64,000 nucleotides of DNA from Mycobacterium barrassiae (GTDB taxonomy: Bacteria; Actinomycetota; Actinomycetes; Mycobacteriales; Mycobacteriaceae). The stretch is from the NCBI RefSeq assembly GCF_025822765.1, contig NZ_JACKUK010000016.1, positions 188,458 through 252,457 of the forward strand, given 5' to 3'. The position numbers and the translations under genes are program-made. Positions 52,797 to 63,681 of the stretch are shown one piece after another; position 1 is the first letter of the stretch; each line of letters opens with the position of its first letter. The notes beneath the pieces are model-generated. The model did no database searches and was not told the DNA's origin. It saw only the letters and a program-made list of their open reading frames with translations.

Positions 52797-53603
52797 CTAG
52801 CCGCCGCCGAGCTTCTTGTAGACGGCGCCGACGATCGGCGTCACGACCGCCCGCGGGGTGTAGCCGGCGGCCACCGACATCGCCTTGCTGGTGACGCCGG
52901 GGACGATCCGCATCTTGTTGCGCTCGAGCCCGTCCAGCGACAGCTTGGCGGTGTACTCGGTGGAGATCCACAAGAAGTCGGGAATCAGCTTCTCGACCAG
53001 CGACTGTTCGTGCTCGGCGGGCAGCGTCTCGCGCACCGGCCCCGGCGCGAGCAGCGTCACGTGCACCCCGACCCGTTTGAGCTCACTGCGCAGCGACTCG
53101 CTGAATGTGTTGACGAACGCCTTGCTGGCCGCATAGGTGGCGTTGTTCGGGATCGGCGAATTGCCCGCGGCGGAACCCGAAATCAGAATGCCGCCGGCCT
53201 TGCGCGACACCATGCCAGGAAGCACGGCGAGTACGAGGTCGTGCACGCCGAGCACATTGAGCTGTACCTGAGCCTGCTCCCCGGCGGGATCGAGCGACGC
53301 CACCGGACCGAACGTCGCGGTGCCCGCATTCGCGCACAGGATCGAGATGTTGCGGTCCGCCAGCTCCTCACACAGTTTCCCGCGTTCGGCCGGGTCGGCG
53401 AGGTCGACCGGACGCACCTCGACGGTCACGCCGTACTGCCCGGTGATCCGGTCCGCCAGCGACCGCAACACCTCTTCGCGACGTGCGGTGATGATCAGGT
53501 GGTGCCCGCGGGCAGCGAGCTCGAGGGCGAGCGCCTCGCCGATGTTCTGCGACGCGCCGGTGACGACCGCACGGGCATCCGCGCTGGGAGCGGGTACTGG
53601 CAT
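52797..53603 (-). CDS. cmrA: CmrA-type ketoacyl reductase (mycolate precursor reductase, Rv2509 orthologue)
   Basis: 268 residues from the ATG at 53603 (MPVPAPSADARAVVTGASQNIG), the same length as Rv2509. SDR motifs TGASQNIGEALA, CANAG, and ISGSAAGNSPIPNNATYAASKAF with Ser, Tyr and Lys of the active site. In mycobacteria and corynebacteria CmrA reduces the beta-keto group of the newly condensed mycolate to give the mycolic motif. Divergent from the MFS transporter, whose ATG lies 26 bp away. Confidence 0.94.
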   Translation of the reverse strand: MPVPAPSADARAVVTGASQNIGEALALELAARGHHLIITARREEVLRSLADRITGQYGVTVEVRPVDLADPAERGKLCEELADRNISILCANAGTATFGPVASLDPAGEQAQVQLNVLGVHDLVLAVLPGMVSRKAGGILISGSAAGNSPIPNNATYAASKAFVNTFSESLRSELKRVGVHVTLLAPGPVRETLPAEHEQSLVEKLIPDFLWISTEYTAKLSLDGLERNKMRIVPGVTSKAMSVAAGYTPRAVVTPIVGAVYKKLGGG

Positions 53604-53628
53604 GGGCCGGACTATATCGTGGGCCAGC

Positions 53629-54945
53629 ATGAGCGAACTGCGGTCGTCCGCACCAGCCGCGAGGCGGTCGCAGATCGTGTCGTGGGCGCTGTGGGACTTC
53701 GGCTCGACGGGGCTGAACGCGGTCGTGGTGACCTTCGTTTTCTCGATCTATCTGACCAACGCCGTGGGCGACGGGCTGCCCGGTGAGACCACTCCGACGA
53801 GCTGGCTCGGGTGGGCGCTGGGCGCCGCCGGCCTGGTGGTCGCCCTGCTGGCGCCGGCGACGGGGGTGTGGGTCGACGCCCCGTGGCGGCGCCGCAACAC
53901 GCTTGCCGCGCTGAGCGCGACGTCGGTCGCCTTGACGGTGGCGATGAGCGTGGTCCGCGAGGACTACCGCTACCTGGCGCTCGGTCTGCTGCTGGTGGCT
54001 GCCGTCTCGGCATGCAACGACCTGGCCGCTGTGCCGTACAACGCGATGCTGCGCCAGCTGTCCACGCCGCAGACGTCGGGCCAGATCTCTGGAATCGGCT
54101 TCGGGGCAGGCTATTTCGGCAGCGTCGTCTTGTTGCTCGTCGTCTATTTCGGATTCGTGTCCGGCGATGGCGACCACACCGGTCTGTTGAATCTTCCTGC
54201 TGCCGACGGTCAGAACGTCCGTACCGCCATGGTCTTCACGGCGGTCTGGTTCGCACTGTTCGCATGCCCGCTGCTCTTCGCCGTGCCCGTCGCGAAGCCG
54301 GAATCCGCGGCGCCTGCGGCGGTCGGGTTCTTCGGCGGATATCGCAAGTTGTGGCACGAGATCCGCAGCGAATGGCGCCGCGATCACAACGTCGTCTACT
54401 ACCTGATCGCAAGTGCGGTTTTCCGCGACGGGCTCACGGGTGTGTTCGCCTTCGGCGCGGTGCTTGGGGTCAAGGTCTACGGCGTCTCGTCGGGGGATGT
54501 TCTGCTGTTCGGGGTGAGCGCCAGCGTCGTCGCCGCCATCGGGGCGATCATGGGGGGTCTGCTGGACGATCGGTTCGGCGCCAAGCCGGTGATCGTCGGC
54601 GCGCTGACGTTGATGATCGTGGTCGGCCTGGTTCTCATGGCCTTGTCCGGCGTTCTGGCGTTCTGGATCTGCGGGCTCCTGCTCTGCCTGTTCCTCGGCC
54701 CCACGCTGTCCGCCGCGCGCACTCTCATGCTGCGAATGTCGGCAGATGGAAAGGAGGGTGTCGCCTTCGGGCTCTACACCACCACCGGACGGGCGGTGTC
54801 GTATCTCGCTCCCGTCATGTTCTCGACGTTCATCGCGATCTTCGGCACCGATCGCGCCGGCATCGGCGGGATCATCGTCGTACTGCTGGCCGGACTACTG
54901 GGCATGCTGGCGGTGAAGACGCCGGGCCGGGTGGCCGCCGCCTAA
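53629..54945 (+). CDS. UMF1-type MFS transporter (Rv2508c orthologue)
   Basis: 438 residues from the ATG at 53629. Twelve membrane segments; WALWDFGSTGLNAVVVTFVFSIYLT at the N-terminus and LDDRFGAKPVIVGALTL in the second half are family-like MFS signatures. Substrate unknown. It shares a 25-bp divergent start region with cmrA, so they may be co-regulated. Its stop overlaps that of the convergent MmpS-like gene by 4 bp. Confidence 0.93.
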   Translation: MSELRSSAPAARRSQIVSWALWDFGSTGLNAVVVTFVFSIYLTNAVGDGLPGETTPTSWLGWALGAAGLVVALLAPATGVWVDAPWRRRNTLAALSATSVALTVAMSVVREDYRYLALGLLLVAAVSACNDLAAVPYNAMLRQLSTPQTSGQISGIGFGAGYFGSVVLLLVVYFGFVSGDGDHTGLLNLPAADGQNVRTAMVFTAVWFALFACPLLFAVPVAKPESAAPAAVGFFGGYRKLWHEIRSEWRRDHNVVYYLIASAVFRDGLTGVFAFGAVLGVKVYGVSSGDVLLFGVSASVVAAIGAIMGGLLDDRFGAKPVIVGALTLMIVVGLVLMALSGVLAFWICGLLLCLFLGPTLSAARTLMLRMSADGKEGVAFGLYTTTGRAVSYLAPVMFSTFIAIFGTDRAGIGGIIVVLLAGLLGMLAVKTPGRVAAA

Positions 54946-55736
54946 CCCACCGCGGTGCAGATCGTCAGCCCTGCGCCGGTGCGCTGCTCCACCGTGACAC
55001 CGTTGACGGAGATCGAACAGTTCACCTCGCGGCCCACGTTGATGATGCTGATGCTCGCGGAAGCGTTTGCAGGCTCGGGCAATTCGACTTCCTTGCTCCA
55101 CGGAAGCAGGACGTTGAACTCCGTCTGTAGCAGTCCGCCGTTGTCGACATAGGTGATGTTGATGGCCCGCCCCGACCCGTCGACGGTATAGACCACCGTC
55201 TCCGTCGCGCGGGGCTCGGTCGGGCTGGTGGTCGGCGGCGTCGTCGGCCGTGTCGGAATCGGAAGCACCGGGGTCGAGGGGGTGCGCGACGTCGTCGTGG
55301 GCGGCCGGGTGGGGGAGGCCTCGGGTAGCGACGGTGGCGGCGCGACGACGGTCTCCTGACGGGCGCTGTTGTCGTAGACGATGACCAATGCGATCACCAG
55401 GCCGATGACAGCAAGCACCGCGGCCGTCGCCAGTATCCACAACCAGCGGGGCGGCTTCGACTCGTCGGGCGGCGGCTCGCCCTGGCCCTCGGGCGGGTAC
55501 TGTCCGCGGCCGTACTCGCCGGTCGCGTACGGGTCATAACCGTACGGCGAATAGGCAGGCAGCTGCTCGGTCGGCGGCGGCGCGGCGGGGGCCTGGTAGG
55601 TGGTGCCGTAGGGGGCCTGGCTGGCGTAGGCCGGGTCGTTGTAGCCCGGGTAGGCATTACCCGGCGGTTGCGACGGAGCCGGCCCGTCGCGGTAGCCCGA
55701 TTGGTCGTCACGCCCGCGGTGCGGTGAATCGGTCAT
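54942..55736 (-). CDS. Pro-rich membrane protein with MmpS-like external domain (Rv2507-like)
   Basis: 264 residues from the ATG at 55736, with GAGGTGG just upstream. Cytoplasmic part (1-95) is rich in Pro, Tyr and Gly. One membrane helix (WLWILATAAVLAVIGLVIALVIVY, about 98-121), a Pro/Thr-rich stalk (122-178), and a C-terminal roughly 85-residue domain: VVYTVDGSGRAINITYVDNGGLLQ, VLLPWSKEV, NCSISVNGV ... TICTA. This matches the MmpS fold, with two Cys. Probably an envelope protein in synteny with Rv2507. Confidence 0.88.
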   Translation of the reverse strand: MTDSPHRGRDDQSGYRDGPAPSQPPGNAYPGYNDPAYASQAPYGTTYQAPAAPPPTEQLPAYSPYGYDPYATGEYGRGQYPPEGQGEPPPDESKPPRWLWILATAAVLAVIGLVIALVIVYDNSARQETVVAPPPSLPEASPTRPPTTTSRTPSTPVLPIPTRPTTPPTTSPTEPRATETVVYTVDGSGRAINITYVDNGGLLQTEFNVLLPWSKEVELPEPANASASISIINVGREVNCSISVNGVTVEQRTGAGLTICTAVG

Positions 55737-55861
55737 GCCCACCTCATGGCTGCGAGGGTACCTGTGCAGGCGCTCAGCCGACCCCGGCGACCGGTATTGC
55801 GCCGGTCACGTGTCACCGTCGCCACGTTTACCGCCTACGACCTCGGTTTACCCTTGGTCCG

Positions 55862-57739
55862 ATGGCTGAGCAGGTTCGCCGCGTCTACGGCGCATCGATG
55901 TCGCCGGACGCCACCGCGTTCGCGCATCTCGTCGACGACGGCGGATACCCCCGCGCGGTGCAGCGGTTCCTGCGCGGGTGGCGAGCCAGTAGCTCCCGGG
56001 ACGTCGAACTGCCCATCGAGGGACCGGTCAACCGCGTCATCCACTCCGCGGACGGTCATTGGCTCGCGTGTGAAGTGGCGCCTGAAGGCGGCAGCCGAAG
56101 CCAGATCTGGGTGGTGACAACCGATCCCGACGACCGCGACGCGCGCCGTATCGACACGTGGCCGCCCGGAACACCCGAGGGCACAGCGGAATTGATCAGT
56201 TGGGACGGTACCCGGGTCGCGGCGATCCTCACGGGTGACGACGGCGTCGGAAGCTCGTGCCTGATCGATCCCGCCGACGGCACAACCGTGGTGCTCGACC
56301 GGCGTTCCGGCGGCAGGCTGGTCGACGCGTGGGCGGGAGTGGCCCTCGTGCGGGTGGGGCCACGCGGCTACCGAGACCTCATCATGCTGCGCGGGCAGAC
56401 CGAAATCGCCTTGCTGCCCTACGATCCCGGCTCGACCACGGACAACGGGATCATCCTCGACGACCACAGTCCCCGCCGTCTGCGCGCCGGTCTGGAGGGG
56501 GAGTCCTACGAGCTGTATCAGCCCGCGAGCGAGTATGGCGTCAACAGCACCGAAGGATATGTGCGTGCACTGATCCGCAGTGAGAACGGTGCCGAGCATG
56601 CTCGGCTGCTCGAGGTCACCACCACCCCGGATGGGGTGGCCTACCAGGTGATCGCCGAACGGCCGGGCTACGAACTCGACGAGTTCACCGTAAGCGATGA
56701 CCTCTCGACGGTGGCGATCCTGTGGAATCTCCACGGCGCCAGTGAATTACAGATCATCGAGCTTGCCGACTACACGGCCTATCCGCCGATCCCGCTGCCC
56801 GGAATGGTGGCAAGTCAGCTGAGTATCAGCGCCGGCGGTTCGATGTTGGCGCTGACGGTGGAGAGCCCGTCGATGCCGCCGACGGTCGAACTCGTCGATC
56901 CCCGTACGGGCGAATGGGAACACGTCGACCGCGAACCGAGCCTGGGTCCGGTATCGGCCGACCCGACGCTGGAGACCATCACGGCACGTGACGGACTGAC
57001 GTTCACCGGGTGGCTGTTCCGGCCTCCCGAGGGTGTCGAGCAGATCGGCGCGATGCTGTTTCTGCACGGCGGGCCCGAAGGGCAGGGCAGGCCCGGGTAC
57101 AACGAGTTCTTCCCGCCACTGCTGGAAGCGGGCATCGCGGTATTCCTACCCAACGTGCGCGGTTCCGGGGGGTTCGGCCGCTCGTTCATGCACGCCGACG
57201 ACCGGGAGAAACGATTCGCCGCCATCGACGACGTCGCCGATGCCGTGAACTTCCTCGCCGACAACGGTCATGCGCACCGTGAGCGCATCGCGTGCTGTGG
57301 CTGGTCCTACGGCGGCTACCTGACCCAGGCGGCACTCACCTTCCATCCGGATCTGTTCGCGGCAGGCATCAGCATCTGCGGCATGAGCGACCTGAATACC
57401 TGGTATCGCACCACCGAACCATGGATCGCCGCTGCCGCGTACCCGAAGTACGGCCATCCCGTCAGTGATCGCGACCTGCTCGAGCAGTTGTCGCCGCTGC
57501 AACGGGTGGAGGCGTTGACGGCTCCGCTGCTTCTGGTGCACGGCGCCAACGACACCAACGTCCCGCCGGACGAGTCATTGCAGATGTTCACCGCCCTGCG
57601 AGAACTCGGGCGCACCGTCGAACACCTGGTCTTTGAGGACGACGGTCACGAAATCGACAAGCGGGAAAACCGCGCCGTGCTGGTCAAGGCGATGCTCGAA
57701 TGGCTACTCACGGCTTTCGCGGCACGTCAGCCGTCGTAG
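55862..57739 (+). CDS. S9-family prolyl-oligopeptidase-like peptidase/esterase
   Basis: 625 residues from the ATG at 55862. Residues 30-370 form a predicted beta-propeller, followed by an alpha/beta-hydrolase domain with the catalytic triad Ser482 (GWSYGGYL), Asp564 (NDTNVPP) and His596 (DDGHEI). Length fits acylaminoacyl-peptidase or dipeptidyl-peptidase-like members. No signal peptide, so it is probably cytoplasmic. It interrupts the Rv2507-Rv2506 order known from M. tuberculosis. It may cleave short peptides, feeding amino acid catabolism, though that link is only positional. Confidence 0.93.
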   Translation: MAEQVRRVYGASMSPDATAFAHLVDDGGYPRAVQRFLRGWRASSSRDVELPIEGPVNRVIHSADGHWLACEVAPEGGSRSQIWVVTTDPDDRDARRIDTWPPGTPEGTAELISWDGTRVAAILTGDDGVGSSCLIDPADGTTVVLDRRSGGRLVDAWAGVALVRVGPRGYRDLIMLRGQTEIALLPYDPGSTTDNGIILDDHSPRRLRAGLEGESYELYQPASEYGVNSTEGYVRALIRSENGAEHARLLEVTTTPDGVAYQVIAERPGYELDEFTVSDDLSTVAILWNLHGASELQIIELADYTAYPPIPLPGMVASQLSISAGGSMLALTVESPSMPPTVELVDPRTGEWEHVDREPSLGPVSADPTLETITARDGLTFTGWLFRPPEGVEQIGAMLFLHGGPEGQGRPGYNEFFPPLLEAGIAVFLPNVRGSGGFGRSFMHADDREKRFAAIDDVADAVNFLADNGHAHRERIACCGWSYGGYLTQAALTFHPDLFAAGISICGMSDLNTWYRTTEPWIAAAAYPKYGHPVSDRDLLEQLSPLQRVEALTAPLLLVHGANDTNVPPDESLQMFTALRELGRTVEHLVFEDDGHEIDKRENRAVLVKAMLEWLLTAFAARQPS

Positions 57740-57837
57740 CCCGATCGTTGCCCAAAGTCAGGTTTGAAGAATTGTCTGCCGGGTAAACACGCTGCGTGCG
57801 CACCGATTTGGGGCGCAATTGAAGATGGAGGCGCAGC

Positions 57838-58047
57838 ATGCGAGGCGGTGGGCTACTCGGCGTTTTAGTGCTCATCTGGTTGCTGATCGGCGCGTTTGCG
57901 GCGTATCAGCGCGGTTACTTTGAAACTGGCGCAACCAACTGCGCGACAACGGGAAGTATTGCTCTCACCGTGGTCGTCGGCCCGCTCAACTATGCGGGCG
58001 TCAATCCGAAGGTAACGGACTGCAACATTCCGCAACCCAGTCAATAG
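57838..58047 (+). CDS. Small membrane or exported protein, 69 residues
   Basis: ATG with GATGGAGG upstream. N-terminal hydrophobic helix (LLGVLVLIWLLIGAFAAY), then an external region with two Cys (TNCATTG, VTDCNIP) that could pair. Looks like a short conserved mycobacterial membrane-anchored protein; function unknown. Followed by a 51-residue membrane protein 37 bp away. Confidence 0.7.
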   Translation: MRGGGLLGVLVLIWLLIGAFAAYQRGYFETGATNCATTGSIALTVVVGPLNYAGVNPKVTDCNIPQPSQ

Positions 58048-58084
58048 CCCACTGGCAGTTGGCATTTCACAGAATGGAGTCACG

Positions 58085-58240
58085 ATGATCATCCTTGGAG
58101 TCATCCTCGCCGTGCTCGGCTGGATCCTCGGTATCAGCGTTCTCACGACGATCGGTGTCATCCTGGTCGTCATCGGTGCCGTCTTCTGGATCCTCGGATC
58201 CGTCGGACGTCCCGTCGGTGGCCGCCGAGCCTGGTACTAG
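58085..58240 (+). CDS. 51-residue membrane protein, DUF6131-like
   Basis: Two hydrophobic helices almost back to back (IILGVILAVLGWILGISVL, TIGVILVVIGAVFWILGSVG), then a short tail RPVGGRRAWY. This pattern is that of DUF6131 proteins, common tiny actinobacterial membrane proteins of unknown function. Its stop overlaps the bkaR stop on the opposite strand by 4 bp. Confidence 0.75.
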   Translation: MIILGVILAVLGWILGISVLTTIGVILVVIGAVFWILGSVGRPVGGRRAWY

Positions 58241-58872
58241 CCGCTCACGGTCCCAGTGGCCGAGGTCAACGCAGCAACCGTCATCGCGCGAAGGATGGCA
58301 CGCTCGTTGACCTCGGCCTTCTTGGTGGCATTGGGCTTCACCGAGTGTGGAGTCGAATTCAGTAGTCCGAACGTCGCGTGCGCCATCATGCGGGCATCGT
58401 CTTCGGCTAGCGACGGGTGCAACTGACGCAACACATCGACCCAGATCTCGACGTATTGTCGTTGCGCCTTGCGGACCTGACGTTTGGCCGTCGGAGGCAG
58501 ATGGGGAAGGTCGCGATCCTGGATACGGATCAGATCCGATTCGCCGAGTGCGAAGTCCAGATGGAAGTCGATCAGTCCGTCCAAGGCCGAACGGGGATCG
58601 TCTGCATGTGCGACGACGTCCGTGGCGCCGGCCAACAGTCGAGTGCTGATTCCGACCAGCAGCTCGACCAGCATCGCCTCCTTGTTGGGGAAATGGCGGT
58701 AGATCGCCGGTCCGCTGACGCCTGCCGCGGCCCCGATGTCCTCCAGTCGTACCGCCAGGTAGCCGCGTTCGGCGACCAGGCGTTCGGCCGCAGCGATCAG
58801 TTGCGACCGCCGGTCGGATTTGGCCCGGCTGCGGCGCGTTGCGGCGATGACAGGCTCCGAAGTGGAGGACAT
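58237..58872 (-). CDS. bkaR: TetR-family repressor of branched-chain amino acid catabolism (BkaR, Rv2506 orthologue)
   Basis: 211 residues from the ATG at 58872 (215 in M. tuberculosis). The HTH is LIAAAERLVAERGYLAVRLEDIGAAAGVSGPAIYRHFPNKEAML. The remaining 140 residues are the ligand domain. In M. tuberculosis BkaR represses the accD1-accA1-fadE19 and bkd genes for branched-chain keto acid breakdown. The same divergent arrangement is here, with two palindromic operators between it and accD1, so it probably also controls itself. Confidence 0.93.
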   Translation of the reverse strand: MSSTSEPVIAATRRSRAKSDRRSQLIAAAERLVAERGYLAVRLEDIGAAAGVSGPAIYRHFPNKEAMLVELLVGISTRLLAGATDVVAHADDPRSALDGLIDFHLDFALGESDLIRIQDRDLPHLPPTAKRQVRKAQRQYVEIWVDVLRQLHPSLAEDDARMMAHATFGLLNSTPHSVKPNATKKAEVNERAILRAMTVAALTSATGTVSG

Positions 58873-58905
58873 ATGCACACTCCAAACGGACTGGTGGACA
58901 TTTCG

Positions 58906-58921
58906 GTTAATCGTGACTAAC
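58906..58921. promoter_or_regulatory. BkaR operator candidate 1
   Basis: GTTAATCGTGACTAAC, palindromic GTTARTNNNNAYTAAC in the bkaR-accD1 gap. The TAACAT ending at 58923 could be a -10 box. Confidence 0.75.
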
Positions 58922-58930
58922 ATACCACGA

Positions 58931-60519
<1,589 letters not shown>

Positions 60520-60523
60520 TGAC

Positions 60524-62524
60524 GTGACCGTATTCGACACTGTCCTCATTGCCAACCGTGGCGAGATCGCGGTGCGCGTCATCCGCACATTGCGCGCGAT
60601 GGGCATCCGCTCGGTCGCGGTTTTCAGCGACGCCGATGCCGGTGCCCGCCACGTCGCGGAGGCCGACGTCGCCGTCAACATCGGACCCGCCGCGGCGAGG
60701 GAGAGCTATCTCAACATCGATGCCGTCGTAGCTGCGGCGCGGCGCACCGGTGCTCAGGCGGTTCATCCGGGGTACGGATTCCTCTCGGAGAACGCCCAAT
60801 TCGCTGCTGCATTGGATGCGGCGGGCATCGTGTTCATCGGTCCACCGGCCGCCGCGATCGAGACCATGGGCGACAAGATCGCCGCGAAGGCCGCGGTGTC
60901 GGCCTTCGGAGTCCCGGTGGTGCCCGGTGTGTCCCGCCCGGGCCTGACCGACGCCGATCTGATCGCCGGCGCGGAAGAGGTCGGGTATCCGGTTCTCGTC
61001 AAACCGTCTGCCGGAGGCGGCGGCAAAGGGATGCGCGTCGTCCATGAGCCCTCGGAGTTGGCGGCCGCCCTCGCCAGCGCGCGCCGCGAGGCCGGTGCGG
61101 CTTTCGGTGACGACACCTTGTTCCTCGAGCGCTTCGTGCTGAACCCGCGACACATCGAGGTTCAGGTGCTGGCCGACGGTTTCGGCAACGTCGTACATCT
61201 CGGCGAGCGCGAGTGCAGCCTGCAGCGCAGGCACCAGAAGGTGATCGAAGAAGCGCCCTCGCCGCTGCTGGACGCGGCGACGAGGGAGCGGATCGGTGCC
61301 GCGGCCTGCAACACGGCCCGTAGCGTGGACTACACCGGCGCAGGCACAGTCGAATTCATCGTGTCCGCTGACCGGCCCGACGAATTCTTCTTCATGGAGA
61401 TGAACACCCGGCTGCAGGTGGAGCATCCGGTGACCGAGATGGTCACCGGTATCGACCTCGTCGAGCAGCAGGTGCTCATCGCCGCAGGTCACAAGCTGCC
61501 GATCACGCAAGATGACGTCAGCCTGAACGGGCACGCGATCGAGGCGCGGGTGTATGCCGAGGATCCGGGCCGCGGCTTCCTGCCGACGGGCGGCACCGTG
61601 CTCGATCTTTCCGAACCCGCCGGATCCGAGGTCCGCGTGGACTCCGGGCTCGCCCGGGGCACGGTCGTCGGAAGCGACTACGACCCGATGCTGTCGAAGG
61701 TCATCGCGCACGCGGACGACCGTGCCGGCGCCATCCGCGCCCTCGATACGGCGTTGGCGCAAACCGCGGTCCTGGGTGTCACCACGAACATCGAGTTCCT
61801 TCGGTTTCTGCTGGCCGATCCCGACGTCATCGCCGGCGACCTCGACACCGGACTGCTCGACCGTCGCCTGCCCGACTTCACGTCCGCCGAACCGGCTGAT
61901 CGCGAGCTGATCGCTGCGGCGGCGTACAAGTGGCTGCGCAAGTGGCCGGACCCCGTCACCGATCTGTGGGCGGTGCCGTCGGGATGGCGGATGGGGCAAC
62001 CTGCGCCGGCGACGTTCCGGTTGCATTCCGGCGACCGAACCGACCACGTGTATCTCACGGGCACGCCGACCGCCGCGACCGCCGAGGTCGAACATGGCGA
62101 AACCCATTCGGTAGCAGCGGCTCTGGACGGTGACGTGCTCGCGCTCACCCTGGATGGGTTGCGGACAGAGTTCCGGGTCGCGACCTCCGACGGACAGATC
62201 TGGTTGTCCGGCGCCGGACTCACCACCGTGATCGACGAAGTCCGCGAGGCCCCGGTGCGGCCCGACGACGAACTGGGCGGCGATGCCGAACTGACCAGCC
62301 CCATGCCGGGTTCGGTTGTCGCGGTCGGTGTTTCCGATGGACAGCAGGTCGACGCGGGAACCGTGGTGGTGACCGTGGAGGCGATGAAGATGGAACACGC
62401 CCTCACCGCACCCGTCGACGGCGTGGTGGAACTACTCGTCGCCGTGGGCGACCAGGTCAAGGTGGGTCAGCCGTTGGCGAAGGTCATCGTGGCGGCCACC
62501 CCAACGCAGGAGGAAGAGTCATGA
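60524..62524 (+). CDS. accA1: Acyl-CoA carboxylase alpha subunit AccA1 (biotin carboxylase + BCCP)
   Basis: 666 residues from the GTG at 60524. Biotin carboxylase domain 1-445 ([32 protein letters not shown]-grasp [29 protein letters not shown]). A linker region (BT-like, 460-580) leads to the biotinyl domain with the target Lys622 in [10 protein letters not shown]. It makes carboxybiotin for AccD1. Slightly longer than M. tuberculosis AccA1 (654). Its stop overlaps fadE19 (ATGA). Confidence 0.97.
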   Translation: MTVFDTVLIANRGEIAVRVIRTLRAMGIRSVAVFSDADAGARHVAEADVAVNIGPAAARESYLNIDAVVAAARRTGAQAVHPGYGFLSENAQFAAALDAAGIVFIGPPAAAIETMGDKIAAKAAVSAFGVPVVPGVSRPGLTDADLIAGAEEVGYPVLVKPSAGGGGKGMRVVHEPSELAAALASARREAGAAFGDDTLFLERFVLNPRHIEVQVLADGFGNVVHLGERECSLQRRHQKVIEEAPSPLLDAATRERIGAAACNTARSVDYTGAGTVEFIVSADRPDEFFFMEMNTRLQVEHPVTEMVTGIDLVEQQVLIAAGHKLPITQDDVSLNGHAIEARVYAEDPGRGFLPTGGTVLDLSEPAGSEVRVDSGLARGTVVGSDYDPMLSKVIAHADDRAGAIRALDTALAQTAVLGVTTNIEFLRFLLADPDVIAGDLDTGLLDRRLPDFTSAEPADRELIAAAAYKWLRKWPDPVTDLWAVPSGWRMGQPAPATFRLHSGDRTDHVYLTGTPTAATAEVEHGETHSVAAALDGDVLALTLDGLRTEFRVATSDGQIWLSGAGLTTVIDEVREAPVRPDDELGGDAELTSPMPGSVVAVGVSDGQQVDAGTVVVTVEAMKMEHALTAPVDGVVELLVAVGDQVKVGQPLAKVIVAATPTQEEES

Positions 62525-63681
62525 CGGATTTTCTCGCGACGGGCATGTTGCCCGATCACTATGAGCAGCTTGCCAAGACTGTTCGCGACTTCGCCCAGTC
62601 CGTGGTCGCCCCGGTCGCGGCCAAACACGATGAGGAGCATTCCTTCCCGTACGAGGTCGTCGCGGGCATGGCCGACATGGGGTTGTTCGGCCTGCCCTTC
62701 CCCGAGGAGTACGGCGGCATGGGCGGCGACTACTTCGCGCTGTGCCTGGCGCTGGAAGAACTCGGCAAGGTCGATCAGAGTGTGGCGATCACGCTGGAGG
62801 CCGGCGTTTCGCTGGGCGCCATGCCCGTTTACCGCTTCGGCAACGAGGAGCAGAAGCAGGAGTGGCTGCCGCTGCTGGCGAGCGGTAAGGCGCTCGGGGC
62901 GTTCGGCCTGACCGAGGCGGGGGGCGGCACCGACGCGGGCGCGACCAAGACGACGGCGAAACTCGACGACGGGCACTGGGTGATCAACGGCTCAAAGCAG
63001 TTCATCACCAACTCGGGTACCGACATCACCAAGCTGGTGACCGTCACCGCGGTGACGGGCGAAACCGACGGCAGGAAAGAGATCTCGTCGATCCTGGTTC
63101 CCGTTCCCACACCGGGATTCACCGCCGAGCCGGCCTACAACAAGGTCGGATGGAATGCGTCGGACACCCACCCGCTGAGCTTCGACGACGTTCGCGTGCC
63201 GCAGGAAAACCTGCTGGGTGAGCGCGGTCGCGGCTACGCCAACTTCCTGCGCATCCTCGACGAGGGCCGGATCGCCATCGCCGCGTTGTCGGTCGGTGCG
63301 GCGCAGGGCTGCGTCGACGAATGCGTGAAGTACTCCAAGGAGAGAGAAGCGTTCGGCCAGAAGATCGGCGCCTACCAGGCGGTCTCGTTCAAGATCGCTC
63401 GCATGGAGGCACGCGCGCACGCCGCGCGCACCGCGTACTACGACGCGGCCGCGCTGATGTTGGCGGGCAAGCCGTTCAAGAAGGCCGCGGCCATCGCCAA
63501 ATTGGTGGCCAGTGAGGCGGCGATGGACAACGCCCGCGATGCGACGCAGGTGTTCGGCGGCTACGGCTTCATGAACGAGTACTCTGTCGCCCGTCATTAC
63601 CGCGACAGCAAGATTCTCGAAATCGGTGAGGGGACAACGGAAGTGCAGCTGATGCTGATCGCCAGGGAGGCCGGGCTGTGA
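62521..63681 (+). CDS. fadE19: Acyl-CoA dehydrogenase FadE19 (isovaleryl-CoA dehydrogenase-like)
   Basis: 386 residues, the usual length. ACAD signatures: [22 protein letters not shown] (FAD/acyl binding), [37 protein letters not shown], and [38 protein letters not shown] at the C-terminus. In this operon it probably oxidises isovaleryl-CoA or a related branched acyl-CoA before carboxylation. Overlaps accA1 by 4 bp and the next gene by 4 bp (GTGA). Confidence 0.96.
   Translation: MTDFLATGMLPDHYEQLAKTVRDFAQSVVAPVAAKHDEEHSFPYEVVAGMADMGLFGLPFPEEYGGMGGDYFALCLALEELGKVDQSVAITLEAGVSLGAMPVYRFGNEEQKQEWLPLLASGKALGAFGLTEAGGGTDAGATKTTAKLDDGHWVINGSKQFITNSGTDITKLVTVTAVTGETDGRKEISSILVPVPTPGFTAEPAYNKVGWNASDTHPLSFDDVRVPQENLLGERGRGYANFLRILDEGRIAIAALSVGAAQGCVDECVKYSKEREAFGQKIGAYQAVSFKIARMEARAHAARTAYYDAAALMLAGKPFKKAAAIAKLVASEAAMDNARDATQVFGGYGFMNEYSVARHYRDSKILEIGEGTTEVQLMLIAREAGL

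Noticed and set aside
53368-54387. 339-codon minus-strand frame opposite cmrA and the MFS gene
   Set aside because: Low-complexity Arg/Gln/His-rich translation, antisense to the MFS transporter; no support as a gene.
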